Shown piece by piece: positions 52,454-60,876 of a stretch of DNA of 64,000 nucleotides. Source of the DNA: an uncultured Roseibium sp. (GTDB lineage Bacteria > Pseudomonadota > Alphaproteobacteria > Rhizobiales > Stappiaceae). Both the position numbers and the translations under genes were made by a program. How positions within the stretch are numbered: position 1 is the first letter of the stretch; every line of letters begins with the position of its first letter. The notes beneath the pieces were generated by a model. It did no database searches and was not told the DNA's origin. It worked only from the letters and a program-made list of their open reading frames with translations. The stretch spans positions 682,001 through 746,000 of the forward strand of contig NZ_OY780957.1 in NCBI RefSeq assembly GCF_963675985.1. The letters run 5' to 3'.

Positions 52454-52936
52454 TCAGGCTTCGACAGCTCCGGGGTCGCCTGCCATCAGACGAAGCGGTC
52501 GGTAGATCATGACGATCTCACCATGCTGATTGCGCACGGTGTTGATCGTGCGGACAAGCCCCCGCGATCCCTTGCTTTCGGGCCGCACCTCGGCCACCTC
52601 GATCTCCACCTCGATTGTGTCGCCAGCGAAAACCGGCCGCTTGATGTCCATCTCGAGACCGAGGAAAGCGAGACCGGTTTCCTGCGCGGTCGCGTTCAAC
52701 GCCAGCCCCTCGGCAATCGACAGGACCAGCGCGCCGGGACAGACCTCGCCACGCATCGCTGCATGGTCTCGGGCATAGTCCGCGTTGGTGAAAAGCACCT
52801 CCACCATCCCGGCAAGGCCGACGAACAGGGACCTGTCGGTGCTGGTAATCGTGCGGCCATAGGTCCGAAAGCGCTCGCCGGGGGTCAGTTCCTGCCAATA
52901 GAAGCCACGGCCGAGAAGACGAGGTTCGCTTGCCAC
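52454..52936 (-). CDS. MaoC-like hot-dog domain protein (acyl-CoA dehydratase family)
   Basis: A 160-residue MaoC-like protein. Where hydratase 2 enzymes have the G-D-x-N-P-x-H dyad, this has LAGMVEVLFTNADYA, so the catalytic Asp and His are Met and Phe. The following CPGALVLSIAEGLAL helix is typical. It may be a non-classical hydratase or a binding or thioesterase-like subunit. The start is GTG 52936 with AAGGAA about 8 nt upstream. It is the last gene of the IclR/TRAP/acyl-CoA operon, 28 bp after the CoA-transferase. Confidence 0.82.
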   Translation of the reverse strand: MASEPRLLGRGFYWQELTPGERFRTYGRTITSTDRSLFVGLAGMVEVLFTNADYARDHAAMRGEVCPGALVLSIAEGLALNATAQETGLAFLGLEMDIKRPVFAGDTIEVEIEVAEVRPESKGSRGLVRTINTVRNQHGEIVMIYRPLRLMAGDPGAVEA

Positions 52937-52964
52937 TTCGTGTGTTCCTTGTTTCCTGATTTTG

Positions 52965-54275
52965 TCAGACGCCGGCGGCGGAAAGGCCGGCCGTCGCTTT
53001 TTCCGCCCCACCGGTCCTGGTCCCGGCCATCTGGGGCACAATGGCTCCGACCGTTTCCAGCGCGGCAATACGCGCCTTATCGTAGCCGAGTTCTCCCAGA
53101 ACCTCGCGGGTGTGTTCCCCCAGGCGTGGCGGCACACGATGCAGCCCCGCAGGCGTTTGGCCGAAGACTGTCGGCACGGCCGTGGTGCGCAACCGTCCCT
53201 CGCTCGGATGATCGTAGTCGATGAAGAAACCGGTGGCCTGGAAATGCGGATCGTCGAAAAGCGCATCGATCGACTTGACCGGCACGCTCGGCACGTCTGC
53301 TTCCTCGAGCAAACGGATCCAGTCGGCGGTCGACTTCGTCGCGATCAGCTCGGAGATCAGTTCGTAAAGCTCGCCGATATGACGGCTGCGCTTGCCCATG
53401 TCGGTCACACGGGGGTCTTCGGCGAGATCCGGCCGACCGGCTGCCCGAAAGAAACGCTGCCAATGGCTGGTGCTGTAGGGCATGACCGCAATGAACCCGT
53501 CAAGCGTCGCATACGGGCGGCGATGAGCGGCCAGGACGCGGTCATAGCCCAGCGGCGCGTCCCCAGGCTGGAAGACACCGGCCGCAAGATGCTCGAGCAG
53601 GAGGCAGGAGGTCACCGACTCCAGCATCGGCACTTCGACCTCCTGTCCCTCGCCGGTACGGGCCTGGTGAAACAGCGCCGCCATTACCGCATAGGCTGCT
53701 GTCATCCCCGTCATCTTGTCGGCAATGACGGTCGGTGCATAGCGCGGGTCGCCACCAGCGCGCGAACTGAGTTCGGCCAGGCCGGAAAGGCTCTGGATGA
53801 CATCGTCGTAAGCGGGTTTGTCGCCATAAGGCCCGGTGCTCCGGAACCCCCAGGCGTTGCAATAGACGAGACGCGGATTCAGCCCGGACAATGCCTCATA
53901 GTCGAGACCCAGGCGGCGGATCGCCTTGGGGCGCATGCTGTGCAGAAAAACGTCGGCGCCGGCGACCAGATCGCGCAACACGCCCCGCGCTTCTTCCCGC
54001 TTCAGGTCCAGGACCATGCTGCGTTTGTTGCGATTGGTGTTCAGGAACACCGCGCCCATGCCCGGATTCCGCGCCGGCTCGATGTGACGCAGGATATCGC
54101 CGTCCGGAGCTTCGATCTTGATAACGTCGGCGCCAAGATCGCCGAGGATCATGGTGGCATAGGGTCCCAGCACGACCGAGCTGAGATCAAGGACCCGAAC
54201 GCCCCGCAACGGCCCTTCCGGCTTCGCGATCTGACCGGTTTGCATGAACGGCTTATCTCCCGAAATATGTGTCAT
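52965..54275 (-). CDS. Class III CoA-transferase (CaiB/BaiF family)
   Basis: A 436-residue enzyme. The N-terminal Rossmann part (GPLRGVRVLDLSSVVLGPYATMILGDLGADVIKIE) is near residue 20. The catalytic Asp lies in VIADKMTGMTAAYAVMAAL, equivalent to D169 of formyl-CoA transferase. It activates a carboxylic acid by transfer of CoA from a donor thioester such as succinyl-CoA. In this operon it should activate the acid imported by the DctPQM system. Confidence 0.92.
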   Translation of the reverse strand: MTHISGDKPFMQTGQIAKPEGPLRGVRVLDLSSVVLGPYATMILGDLGADVIKIEAPDGDILRHIEPARNPGMGAVFLNTNRNKRSMVLDLKREEARGVLRDLVAGADVFLHSMRPKAIRRLGLDYEALSGLNPRLVYCNAWGFRSTGPYGDKPAYDDVIQSLSGLAELSSRAGGDPRYAPTVIADKMTGMTAAYAVMAALFHQARTGEGQEVEVPMLESVTSCLLLEHLAAGVFQPGDAPLGYDRVLAAHRRPYATLDGFIAVMPYSTSHWQRFFRAAGRPDLAEDPRVTDMGKRSRHIGELYELISELIATKSTADWIRLLEEADVPSVPVKSIDALFDDPHFQATGFFIDYDHPSEGRLRTTAVPTVFGQTPAGLHRVPPRLGEHTREVLGELGYDKARIAALETVGAIVPQMAGTRTGGAEKATAGLSAAGV

Positions 54276-54305
54276 TGAACGATCCCCGCCGCGCGCGGGA
54301 CTTCC

Positions 54306-55592
54306 TTAGCGCATGTGCGAGGGCAGCCAGAGGCTGAGGTCCGGCACCGCGACCAGCAGAAAAAGAAGAAAGAACTCCATCAGCAGGAACGGCAGAACAC
54401 CTTTGAACGCCTCCCCGAGCGGTACGCCGGTAACCGACGACGTGACATAGACGTTGAGACCCAACGGCGGTGTCACGAGGCCGATTTCGACCGTCTTGGT
54501 GATGATGATGCCGTACCAGATACCGTCAAAGCCGAGTGAGGAGACGATCGGAAAGGTCAACGGCACGGTCAGGACGAGGATCGCGATCTGGTCGAGGAAA
54601 CAGCCGAGAAACAGGTAGATGCCAAGCAACATGGCAAGGATCACCCAGGGCGGCAGCTGCGACTCCGTCGCGGCAGTGACGAGTTTCTGGGGAAGCTGCG
54701 TGTAGGTCATGAAGAAGCCGAAGACCATCGCGCCGAGGATGATCATCATGATCATCATGTAGGTCCGGAGCGTGTTCTCCATGGCCCCGCGCATGCCTTC
54801 GCCGTTGATCCGGCGCAGAATGACAACGATGACGAGAGCAAAGAGCGAGCCGACCGCTCCGATTTCGGTCGGCGTGGCGACACCGCCGTACAGGCTGCCG
54901 ATGACAACGACGATCAACAGCATGACCGGCCAGACAGTGGTCAACGATTTCGTCGCGGTCCGGAGGTCGAAACTCGGTGCGCGCGGCGCCAGATGGGGGT
55001 GGCGCAATGCCAGATAGACCATCACCACGATGTAGCCGAGCATGGTGAGAAGGCCCGGGATCACACCGGCGATCAGCAGCTTGCCGATACTCTGCTCGGT
55101 CATGATTCCGTAGATCACCAGAATGACGCTCGGCGGGATCATGATCGCCAGCGTGCCCGAAATGGCGATGATGCCGGCGGCCAGGCGCGGGTGATAATTG
55201 AGCTGCTTCATATTGGGGAAGGCAGCGGTCGACATGGTAGCGGCCGAGGCCGTGCTGGAACCGATGACGGCCGCCATCAGCGCGCTCGCCGCGACACAGG
55301 CGATGCCGAGCCCGCCCGGCAGGCGGCCGATCCAGCGGTAGCTCGCCACGACGATGTCGCGGGCGATGCCGCTCGCGGACAGGTATTCCGACATCAGCAC
55401 GAACATCGGCACCGTGAGCAGCAGATAGGACGAGGAGTGTTCGAAAAAGCTGTCGGCCATAAGCGGTCCGACAATACCGGGGCCCATATGAGCGGCCAGC
55501 CCGAGCGCGCCTGACGTTGCCAGCGCAAATCCGATCGGCATGCCGGCGACAAGCAGCAGCAACAATCCGCCAATTCCAATGACAAGGCTCAC
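54306..55592 (-). CDS. TRAP transporter large permease (DctM)
   Basis: A 428-residue protein with about 12 hydrophobic segments. Conserved DctM motifs are AAVIGSSTASAATMSTAAFPNM near residue 110, ISGTLAIMIPPSVILVIYGIMTEQSIGKL near 145, and VTPPLGLNVYVTSSVTG near 375. It performs sodium-driven import with the small permease and binding protein encoded upstream. Confidence 0.94.
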   Translation of the reverse strand: MSLVIGIGGLLLLLVAGMPIGFALATSGALGLAAHMGPGIVGPLMADSFFEHSSSYLLLTVPMFVLMSEYLSASGIARDIVVASYRWIGRLPGGLGIACVAASALMAAVIGSSTASAATMSTAAFPNMKQLNYHPRLAAGIIAISGTLAIMIPPSVILVIYGIMTEQSIGKLLIAGVIPGLLTMLGYIVVMVYLALRHPHLAPRAPSFDLRTATKSLTTVWPVMLLIVVVIGSLYGGVATPTEIGAVGSLFALVIVVILRRINGEGMRGAMENTLRTYMMIMMIILGAMVFGFFMTYTQLPQKLVTAATESQLPPWVILAMLLGIYLFLGCFLDQIAILVLTVPLTFPIVSSLGFDGIWYGIIITKTVEIGLVTPPLGLNVYVTSSVTGVPLGEAFKGVLPFLLMEFFLLFLLVAVPDLSLWLPSHMR

Positions 55593-55656
55593 CAGTTTGT
55601 CCTCTTTGTCAGGTTATCGGCCGACACGGCGGCCCTTCCCGGATCCGGAAACACGG

Positions 55657-56241
55657 CTAGACCGCGTCAACTTCGTTCACGGGATCCGCCGTTGCGCGGA
55701 GAAGCGTCGCATGGGCCGGATCGACGATCACCAGAACCCCGTCGAACACGAGCCGCAAGGTCAGGAGGCCGCAGCCGATGGGCACCCAGATATGAGCGAT
55801 CCAGACCGGCCAATCGACAACGCCGAAGAACACCTCCGCATCCGACCAGGAGCGCAAAGCCTCCATTGCGGAGTAGAAGCAGATGACGGCCATAACGGCG
55901 GCAGCCAGAAGGAAATTGAAGCCGAACAGGAGACCGCGCAGGCGCGGCCCCAGAAAATCATCGATGAGGCTGATGCGAATATGGGCACCGCGGCGCACAC
56001 CCCAGGAGAGCGCGACAAGCGAGGTCATTCCCATCAGGTAGTGGCTCGTCAACTCATACTGGAACTGCAGCGGCGCGTTGAAGAAATATCGTCCGAGCGT
56101 ATCGGCGGAGACCAGCAGCATGATCCCACCGAGACCGGCGATCCCGAACCAGACCGCGATATGCTCTAAACCGATCAGAACCCGATCGACGTGACGGAAA
56201 CCTGCCGTGGGATAGGAGACTTGAGCTTCGGGATGGTGCAT
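55657..56241 (-). CDS. TRAP transporter small permease (DctQ)
   Basis: A 194-residue protein with four hydrophobic segments. The family signature region is RYFFNAPLQFQYELTSHYLMGMTSLVALSWGVRRGAHIRI near residue 50. The start MHHPEAQV (56241) follows a GAGGAA element. It partners the DctM and DctP proteins in the same operon. Confidence 0.9.
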   Translation of the reverse strand: MHHPEAQVSYPTAGFRHVDRVLIGLEHIAVWFGIAGLGGIMLLVSADTLGRYFFNAPLQFQYELTSHYLMGMTSLVALSWGVRRGAHIRISLIDDFLGPRLRGLLFGFNFLLAAAVMAVICFYSAMEALRSWSDAEVFFGVVDWPVWIAHIWVPIGCGLLTLRLVFDGVLVIVDPAHATLLRATADPVNEVDAV

Positions 56242-56311
56242 GACGAGGTTCCTCCAGCCGCAACAGCAGCGGGCCGCCCTCCCTGGAAGGCGGCCCGGGA
56301 TGGGTTGCGGC

Positions 56312-57349
56312 TTATTCGCCCATTGCTTTCTTGAACTCGACAAGGACCGCCTCGGCCGGCAGGCCTCGCGCGGCAATGCGGTCGACCCAGTCCTGCTCCG
56401 CTTCGGCGAGCGCGCCATTAATGACTTTCATCGTTTCCGGCGGGAAGTCATAGAGCTCGATGCCTTCCTTGGCGAAGTCCTCGAGGTTCTTGCCAACACT
56501 CTCGTCGACATAGGCGGACAGATGCTTCACCGTGTCATCGCCGGCCTGAATGAAAGCCTTCTGGATTTCCGGAGACAGACTGTCGAAGGTCGCCTTGTTG
56601 ACCGCGATGGAAAAGACAAAGGTCCCGAAGGAGCCGTTGCGGCTGAGAGACTTTGCCAATTCATTGACGCGATAAGGCTTGATGCTGTTGACGGAAAAGA
56701 GCGTGCCGTCAACGATACCCCGTTCCATCGCCACGTACATGTCCGGCGCCGGCATGGCGACCGGGATCGCGCCAAGACGCTCAAGCGTCAGGTTCATGGC
56801 GCCGCCCGCCGAACGGATCTTCTTGCCCTTGAAATCCTCCGGCGTCATCAGCGGACCGGTCGCCATGACCATCTGATAGGGATCGATCATCGCCCCGAAG
56901 ACCGGCACCGCGTTGTTCTTGAGGAATTCCTCGCGAAGCGGCGTGTCGTCCTTGAGCAATTGCCAGTAGGCCGGGGAGCCTGCCGATGAAGACGTCGTCA
57001 TGCCCGGCAGCATGGAAACGGTATTGAGGGGCAGCTTGTCCGCGAAATAGCTGATGCCGACATAGGCCGCATCGATACGACCGTCCCGGACCGCGGTCAG
57101 CGTGCCCTTGGCCTTGGCGATCTGACCAGCCGGAAAATACGTCCAGTCAATCTCGCCTTTGGTGAGTTCCTCCACCCGCTTCATCCAGATCTTCATCGCA
57201 TGCTCGGACAGATAATGTCCGGCAGGGAAGCTGTCAGCGAAGGTGAGCGTCCTGGCATCAGCGGACGTCGCTCCGGAACCTGCGATAACGGCACCGGCCA
57301 GCATGCCTCCCACAGCGACCGCACAACGGCGCAACACACGTTTGATCAT
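56312..57349 (-). CDS. TRAP substrate-binding protein (DctP family)
   Basis: A 345-residue periplasmic protein. A signal peptide (MIKRVLRRCAVAVGGMLAGAVI...ADA) precedes the DctP fold. The carboxylate-binding Arg region is DFKGKKIRSAGGAMNLTLERLGAIPV near residue 170. DctP members capture C4-dicarboxylates, aromatic acids or other carboxylates. A palindrome (57401-57415) just upstream may start a separate transcript here. Confidence 0.93.
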   Translation of the reverse strand: MIKRVLRRCAVAVGGMLAGAVIAGSGATSADARTLTFADSFPAGHYLSEHAMKIWMKRVEELTKGEIDWTYFPAGQIAKAKGTLTAVRDGRIDAAYVGISYFADKLPLNTVSMLPGMTTSSSAGSPAYWQLLKDDTPLREEFLKNNAVPVFGAMIDPYQMVMATGPLMTPEDFKGKKIRSAGGAMNLTLERLGAIPVAMPAPDMYVAMERGIVDGTLFSVNSIKPYRVNELAKSLSRNGSFGTFVFSIAVNKATFDSLSPEIQKAFIQAGDDTVKHLSAYVDESVGKNLEDFAKEGIELYDFPPETMKVINGALAEAEQDWVDRIAARGLPAEAVLVEFKKAMGE

Positions 57350-57400
57350 AGTCCAATCCTCCTCGGGTTTCCTGATAGTCTTATCGCTATTTCACGCGAA

Positions 57401-57415
57401 TTTCACTGTGTGAAA
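57401..57415. promoter_or_regulatory. IclR-type operator upstream of dctP
   Basis: TTTCAC-TGT-GTGAAA, a perfect 6-bp-arm palindrome with 3-nt spacer, 52-66 bp before the dctP ATG. It has the same architecture as the site at 60761-60777. Candidate site for the IclR regulator at 60877. Confidence 0.6.
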
Positions 57416-57510
57416 CATCGCTTCATTTTATTCTACTCAATGCCTGTCATCGCGCAACCGACTTTTTCGGCGATGGCCCAAAGGCCGGCGTGACGCTCGG
57501 ATTCCGTGCG

Positions 57511-58326
57511 TCAGCTTCCTGTGAAGACGGCTGGTCGTTTTTCCAGAAGCGAGGCAACAGCCTCGACATGATCCCCGCTGGCCTGGGCAAGCGCCTGCAG
57601 GGCAGCCGACATTTCCAGAAGCGCGGCCAGATCGGTGCGGCAGGACTCACGCAGGAGGCGCTTGGTCATGCGCACCATGCGCGGTGGATTGGCCGCCACC
57701 CTGAGAGCCAGCGCGCAGGCTTCGGCCATCAGGTCGTCATCGGAAACGACCCGCGAGACGAGGCCACAGGCGAGCGCTTCGTCGGCATCGATCGCGTCAC
57801 CTGTCAGCGCCATTTCACATGCCTTCGAAAAGCCGACGACACGCGGCAGCAGCCAGGCACCGCCATCGCCCGGGATCAGGCCGACCTTGACGAAGCTTTC
57901 GGCGAAACGGGCCTTTTGCGCAGCGATCCGCATGTCGCACATCAGTGCAAGGTCGCAGCCGGCGCCGATCGCCGGACCGTTGACGGCGGCGATGACCGGC
58001 ACTTCGAGCGCCTCGAAAGCAAGTGGCAATCTCTGGATACCAAGTCGGTAATTGATCCGGGTCTGGGCCGGCAGAGCATCGTTGAGCCCCCCCTCGGCGC
58101 CCATCTTCTTCAGGTTTCCGCCCGACGAGAAGGCCGTGCCCGCACCAGTCAGAATGATCACGCGCACGCCATTGTCAGCCTCCAGCGCGGCGAGCGCTTC
58201 TAGCAGCGCGGCAATCATGTCGTCGTCGGAAATGGCATTGCGGTTCTCGGGCCGGTTAAGGGTCAGCGTGGCAATCCCCTCGCCGTCCTTTTCGACCAGC
58301 ACAAGCTCAGTCGTACTCCTGTCCAT
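57511..58326 (-). CDS. Enoyl-CoA hydratase/isomerase (crotonase) family protein
   Basis: A 271-residue crotonase-fold protein with the oxyanion-hole segment TGAGTAFSSGGNLKKMG near residue 65 and NGPAIGAGCDLALMCDMRIA near 110. The two hydratase Glu positions (E144, E164 of rat ECH) read Asp (GAGCD) and Phe (RFAESF), so simple enoyl hydration is unlikely. Isomerase, hydrolase or ring-opening chemistry is more plausible. The start MDRSTTEL (58326) follows GGGGAGG. It lies 34 bp after the acyl-CoA dehydrogenase stop. Confidence 0.88.
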   Translation of the reverse strand: MDRSTTELVLVEKDGEGIATLTLNRPENRNAISDDDMIAALLEALAALEADNGVRVIILTGAGTAFSSGGNLKKMGAEGGLNDALPAQTRINYRLGIQRLPLAFEALEVPVIAAVNGPAIGAGCDLALMCDMRIAAQKARFAESFVKVGLIPGDGGAWLLPRVVGFSKACEMALTGDAIDADEALACGLVSRVVSDDDLMAEACALALRVAANPPRMVRMTKRLLRESCRTDLAALLEMSAALQALAQASGDHVEAVASLLEKRPAVFTGS

Positions 58327-58360
58327 TCGGGTACCTCCCCTTTTCTTCATGTCCGCCGGA

Positions 58361-59509
58361 TCAGCGCAGCCCAAGGCCACGGGCGATGATGCCACGCATG
58401 ATTTCACGCGTGCCGCCACGCAGCGAGAAGGCCGGCACATTCAGGATCGCGTGCGCAAGCACAGCCTCGAAATCGTTCGTCGCCTCGAGGGATGGTTCGG
58501 CCGCGATCAGGCTGCGGGCGATGTCCGGCACCTCCTGTTCCAGGAGTGTCCCCAGGTCCTTGATGATCGCCGCGTGCAGGGTCGGGTTCTCACCCTTCTG
58601 CAGCATGCCGGCGACCGATCGCGACAGACGACGCAGCACGACGAGATGGGCGACCAGCCGTCCCACCGCCTCACAAGCCGCGGGCGTGGCCCATCCCTCC
58701 AGCGCGCGGACCAGTTCCCGGATCAGCGTGAACGTTGACAGGAAGCGGTCGGGACCGCTGCGCTCGAAGGCAAGCTCGCTCATGACCTGATCCCAGCCGT
58801 CCCCTTCCTTGCCGATCAGCGCCGAAGTCGGCAGGAAGACATCGGTAAAGGACACCTCGTTGAAATGATGCGCGCCGGAAAGGTCGAGGATCGGACGTAT
58901 CTCGATGCCCGGCGTTGTCAGATCGACGAGGAACTGGCTCATGCCACCGTGACGCCCCCCCTCGTCATCGCCGGTGCGGCAGAAGAGGATCATGTAATCG
59001 GATTTGTGGGCATAGGTCGTCCACAGCTTGGCGCCATTGACAACGTAGCCGCCATCGACCGGACGCGCACGCGTCCGGGTTGCGGCCAGGTCGGACCCCG
59101 AATCCGGTTCGCTCATGCCGATGCAGAAAAAACATTCCCCGGCGACGATGCGCGGCAGGATCTCCTGGCGTTGCTCCTCCGAACCGAAACGCAGCAACAA
59201 GGGGCCGCTCTGGCGGTCGGCGATCCAGTGCGCGGCGACCGGTGCGCCGGCGGCGAGCAGTTCCTCCAGCACCACGTACCGGTGAAGGCTCGAGCGTTCG
59301 GCGCCGCCATATCGTTTGGGCCACGTCATGCCGATCCAGCCTTCCGCGGCCATCTTGCGGGAGAAGTCCGCGTCGAAGCCGCTCCAGGATCGGGCGAGGT
59401 CCACCGGCCTGCTGCCGGCGAGCTCACGGGAGAGAAAGGCGCGCACCTGCATGCGCAGGTCCTCGGCATCCTGCGGAATCTCGGGAGGGGAGAAGACGAA
59501 ATGCTGCAT
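58361..59509 (-). CDS. Acyl-CoA dehydrogenase, larger subunit-like
   Basis: A 382-residue FAD enzyme. Motifs are FFCIGMSEPDSGSDLAATRTRA near residue 130, NGAKLWTTYAH near 160, and the C-terminal GGTREIMRGIIARGLGL. The MCAD-type catalytic Glu (YEGT) is replaced by RGGT; a Glu in SELAFERSGPDR near residue 250 could serve as base, as in IVD-type enzymes. Together with the shorter ACAD upstream it recalls two-gene heteromeric dehydrogenases (PimCD type). Confidence 0.9.
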   Translation of the reverse strand: MQHFVFSPPEIPQDAEDLRMQVRAFLSRELAGSRPVDLARSWSGFDADFSRKMAAEGWIGMTWPKRYGGAERSSLHRYVVLEELLAAGAPVAAHWIADRQSGPLLLRFGSEEQRQEILPRIVAGECFFCIGMSEPDSGSDLAATRTRARPVDGGYVVNGAKLWTTYAHKSDYMILFCRTGDDEGGRHGGMSQFLVDLTTPGIEIRPILDLSGAHHFNEVSFTDVFLPTSALIGKEGDGWDQVMSELAFERSGPDRFLSTFTLIRELVRALEGWATPAACEAVGRLVAHLVVLRRLSRSVAGMLQKGENPTLHAAIIKDLGTLLEQEVPDIARSLIAAEPSLEATNDFEAVLAHAILNVPAFSLRGGTREIMRGIIARGLGLR

Positions 59510-59536
59510 TGGGGGGATCTCCGACAGGTGGCCAGC

Positions 59537-60592
59537 TCAGGCGGCGGTAATGGTTGGCCAGAGGTCGTCGGCGCCGCCGGCAATCATCGCCTCGCCAAGC
59601 CGTCTGGTCCACTCGGCCTCGCCACCGAACTCGTCGCGCCACGACCAAAGACGCCGGGTATGGAAATGCAGGGCATGTTCATGAGTGAACCCGATCGCGC
59701 CGTGGATCTGGTGGGCGATCGCGGCGGCGGCCCCCGCCGCCTCGCCCGCGCGGGCCTTGGCCGACGCGGCAAGGAGCAGGTTCGGGCTGCCCATGAGGCA
59801 TTCAGCGGCAAGCTCCGCCGCGCCCGAAGCTGCAGCGGTCTGCGCGGCAAGAATGGCAAGCGACTGCTGGATTGCCTGGAATTTTCCGATCGGGCGCCCG
59901 AACTGCTTGCGCTCTCCCGCATAGTCAACCGTCATGGTGAGGACCGCATCGAGCGCGCCGGCAATCTGCAGGCTGCGCAGCCCCGCGCCGAGCATCCGCA
60001 GCGCGTCGCCGGTCAGCGACACATCCGCCACAGCGTCTGTCGACACGTGGGTATCGAATGTCACAGTATCGCGCGGCTCGAGAGCAAGATTGGCGCCTTC
60101 CTCGATACGCCAACCTCCCCGATCGACACGCACCAGCCGTGCCGTGCCGCCCTCTTCCACAAGCGCGACGATCGCGGACGCTTCTCGCGCCCAGGGAACC
60201 CGCGCGGCCTTGCCTGCAAGTCGCCAGTCCTTGCCTTCGGCGACAAGCGTTCCGTGATCGCAAGTCCCTATCGCGGCAAAAGCGAGCGGCCCCTCCGGCA
60301 CATCGAGCCCCGCAGTCGCAAGAAGTCTTGCGCCAAGCATCGTCTCGACGAGCGGAAGCGGAACCGCATGAAATCCGGCCAGACGAATGAGATCGGCCGC
60401 CACGCGTTCTGAAATCCCGAAGCCGCCGTGCTCTTCCGGAATGAGCGCATGGGGAATGCCCGCGTCGGCAAGTGCAGCCCACGCTTCGGCAAGCCACTCG
60501 CCAGCCTCGGCACGACGCATCACCTCCGCTGTGAACAGGTCCTTGAACAAACGCGTCGCCGTATCGGTAACGATCGTGTCAATCTCGGTCAC
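59537..60592 (-). CDS. Acyl-CoA dehydrogenase, shorter partner
   Basis: A 351-residue ACAD-fold protein. The N-terminal helical domain includes WAALADAGIPHALIPEEHGGFGISE, and the C-terminal domain includes YAGERKQFGRPIGKFQAIQQ and AIAHQIHGAIGFTHEHALHFHTRRLWSW. The SEPxxGSD FAD-binding stretch of the central domain is degenerate. This suggests it works as a heteromer with the 382-residue ACAD encoded 27 bp downstream. The start is GTG 60592 with GGGAGGG at good spacing; an in-frame ATG at 60736 gives a poorly family-like N-terminus. Confidence 0.87.
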   Translation of the reverse strand: MTEIDTIVTDTATRLFKDLFTAEVMRRAEAGEWLAEAWAALADAGIPHALIPEEHGGFGISERVAADLIRLAGFHAVPLPLVETMLGARLLATAGLDVPEGPLAFAAIGTCDHGTLVAEGKDWRLAGKAARVPWAREASAIVALVEEGGTARLVRVDRGGWRIEEGANLALEPRDTVTFDTHVSTDAVADVSLTGDALRMLGAGLRSLQIAGALDAVLTMTVDYAGERKQFGRPIGKFQAIQQSLAILAAQTAAASGAAELAAECLMGSPNLLLAASAKARAGEAAGAAAAIAHQIHGAIGFTHEHALHFHTRRLWSWRDEFGGEAEWTRRLGEAMIAGGADDLWPTITAA

Positions 60593-60876
60593 GCAACCCT
60601 CCCGGTCCGTTTCTGCTTTAGCCGGCGCCAGAGCGCGGTTTTTATCGTCTCCGGCCGAACGACCACCGACGGTCGGAACCCGGCCGGCGGATCTGTTGAA
60701 CGCCGTCAGCCCCTCATCCGAATTCCGGCCCAACACCCAGCTTCGGCTGTATGCGAGATAATTTCATCAGATGAAATAGCATTTCATATTTTATAACGCA
60801 TAGTATAGAACGCTCGCAAGCGGCTTTTTTTGCCGCCCGGTTCACAACAAGCGTGTCGTCGGAAAACCGACCTGGA
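60593..60876. other. Intergenic region between IclR gene and acyl-CoA operon
   Basis: 284 bp without a gene. It contains the palindrome 60761-60777, an extra ATTTCAT direct repeat at 60781-60787, an AT-rich stretch to about 60810, and a GCGGC-T7-GCCGC hairpin at 60820-60836 that may end the iclR transcript. Confidence 0.5.
60761..60777. promoter_or_regulatory. IclR-type operator upstream of acyl-CoA dehydrogenase operon
   Basis: ATTTCAT-CAG-ATGAAAT, perfect 7-bp arms. The core TTTCAY-N3-RTGAAA is identical in form to 57401-57415. It lies between the IclR gene and the acyl-CoA operon. Confidence 0.65.
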
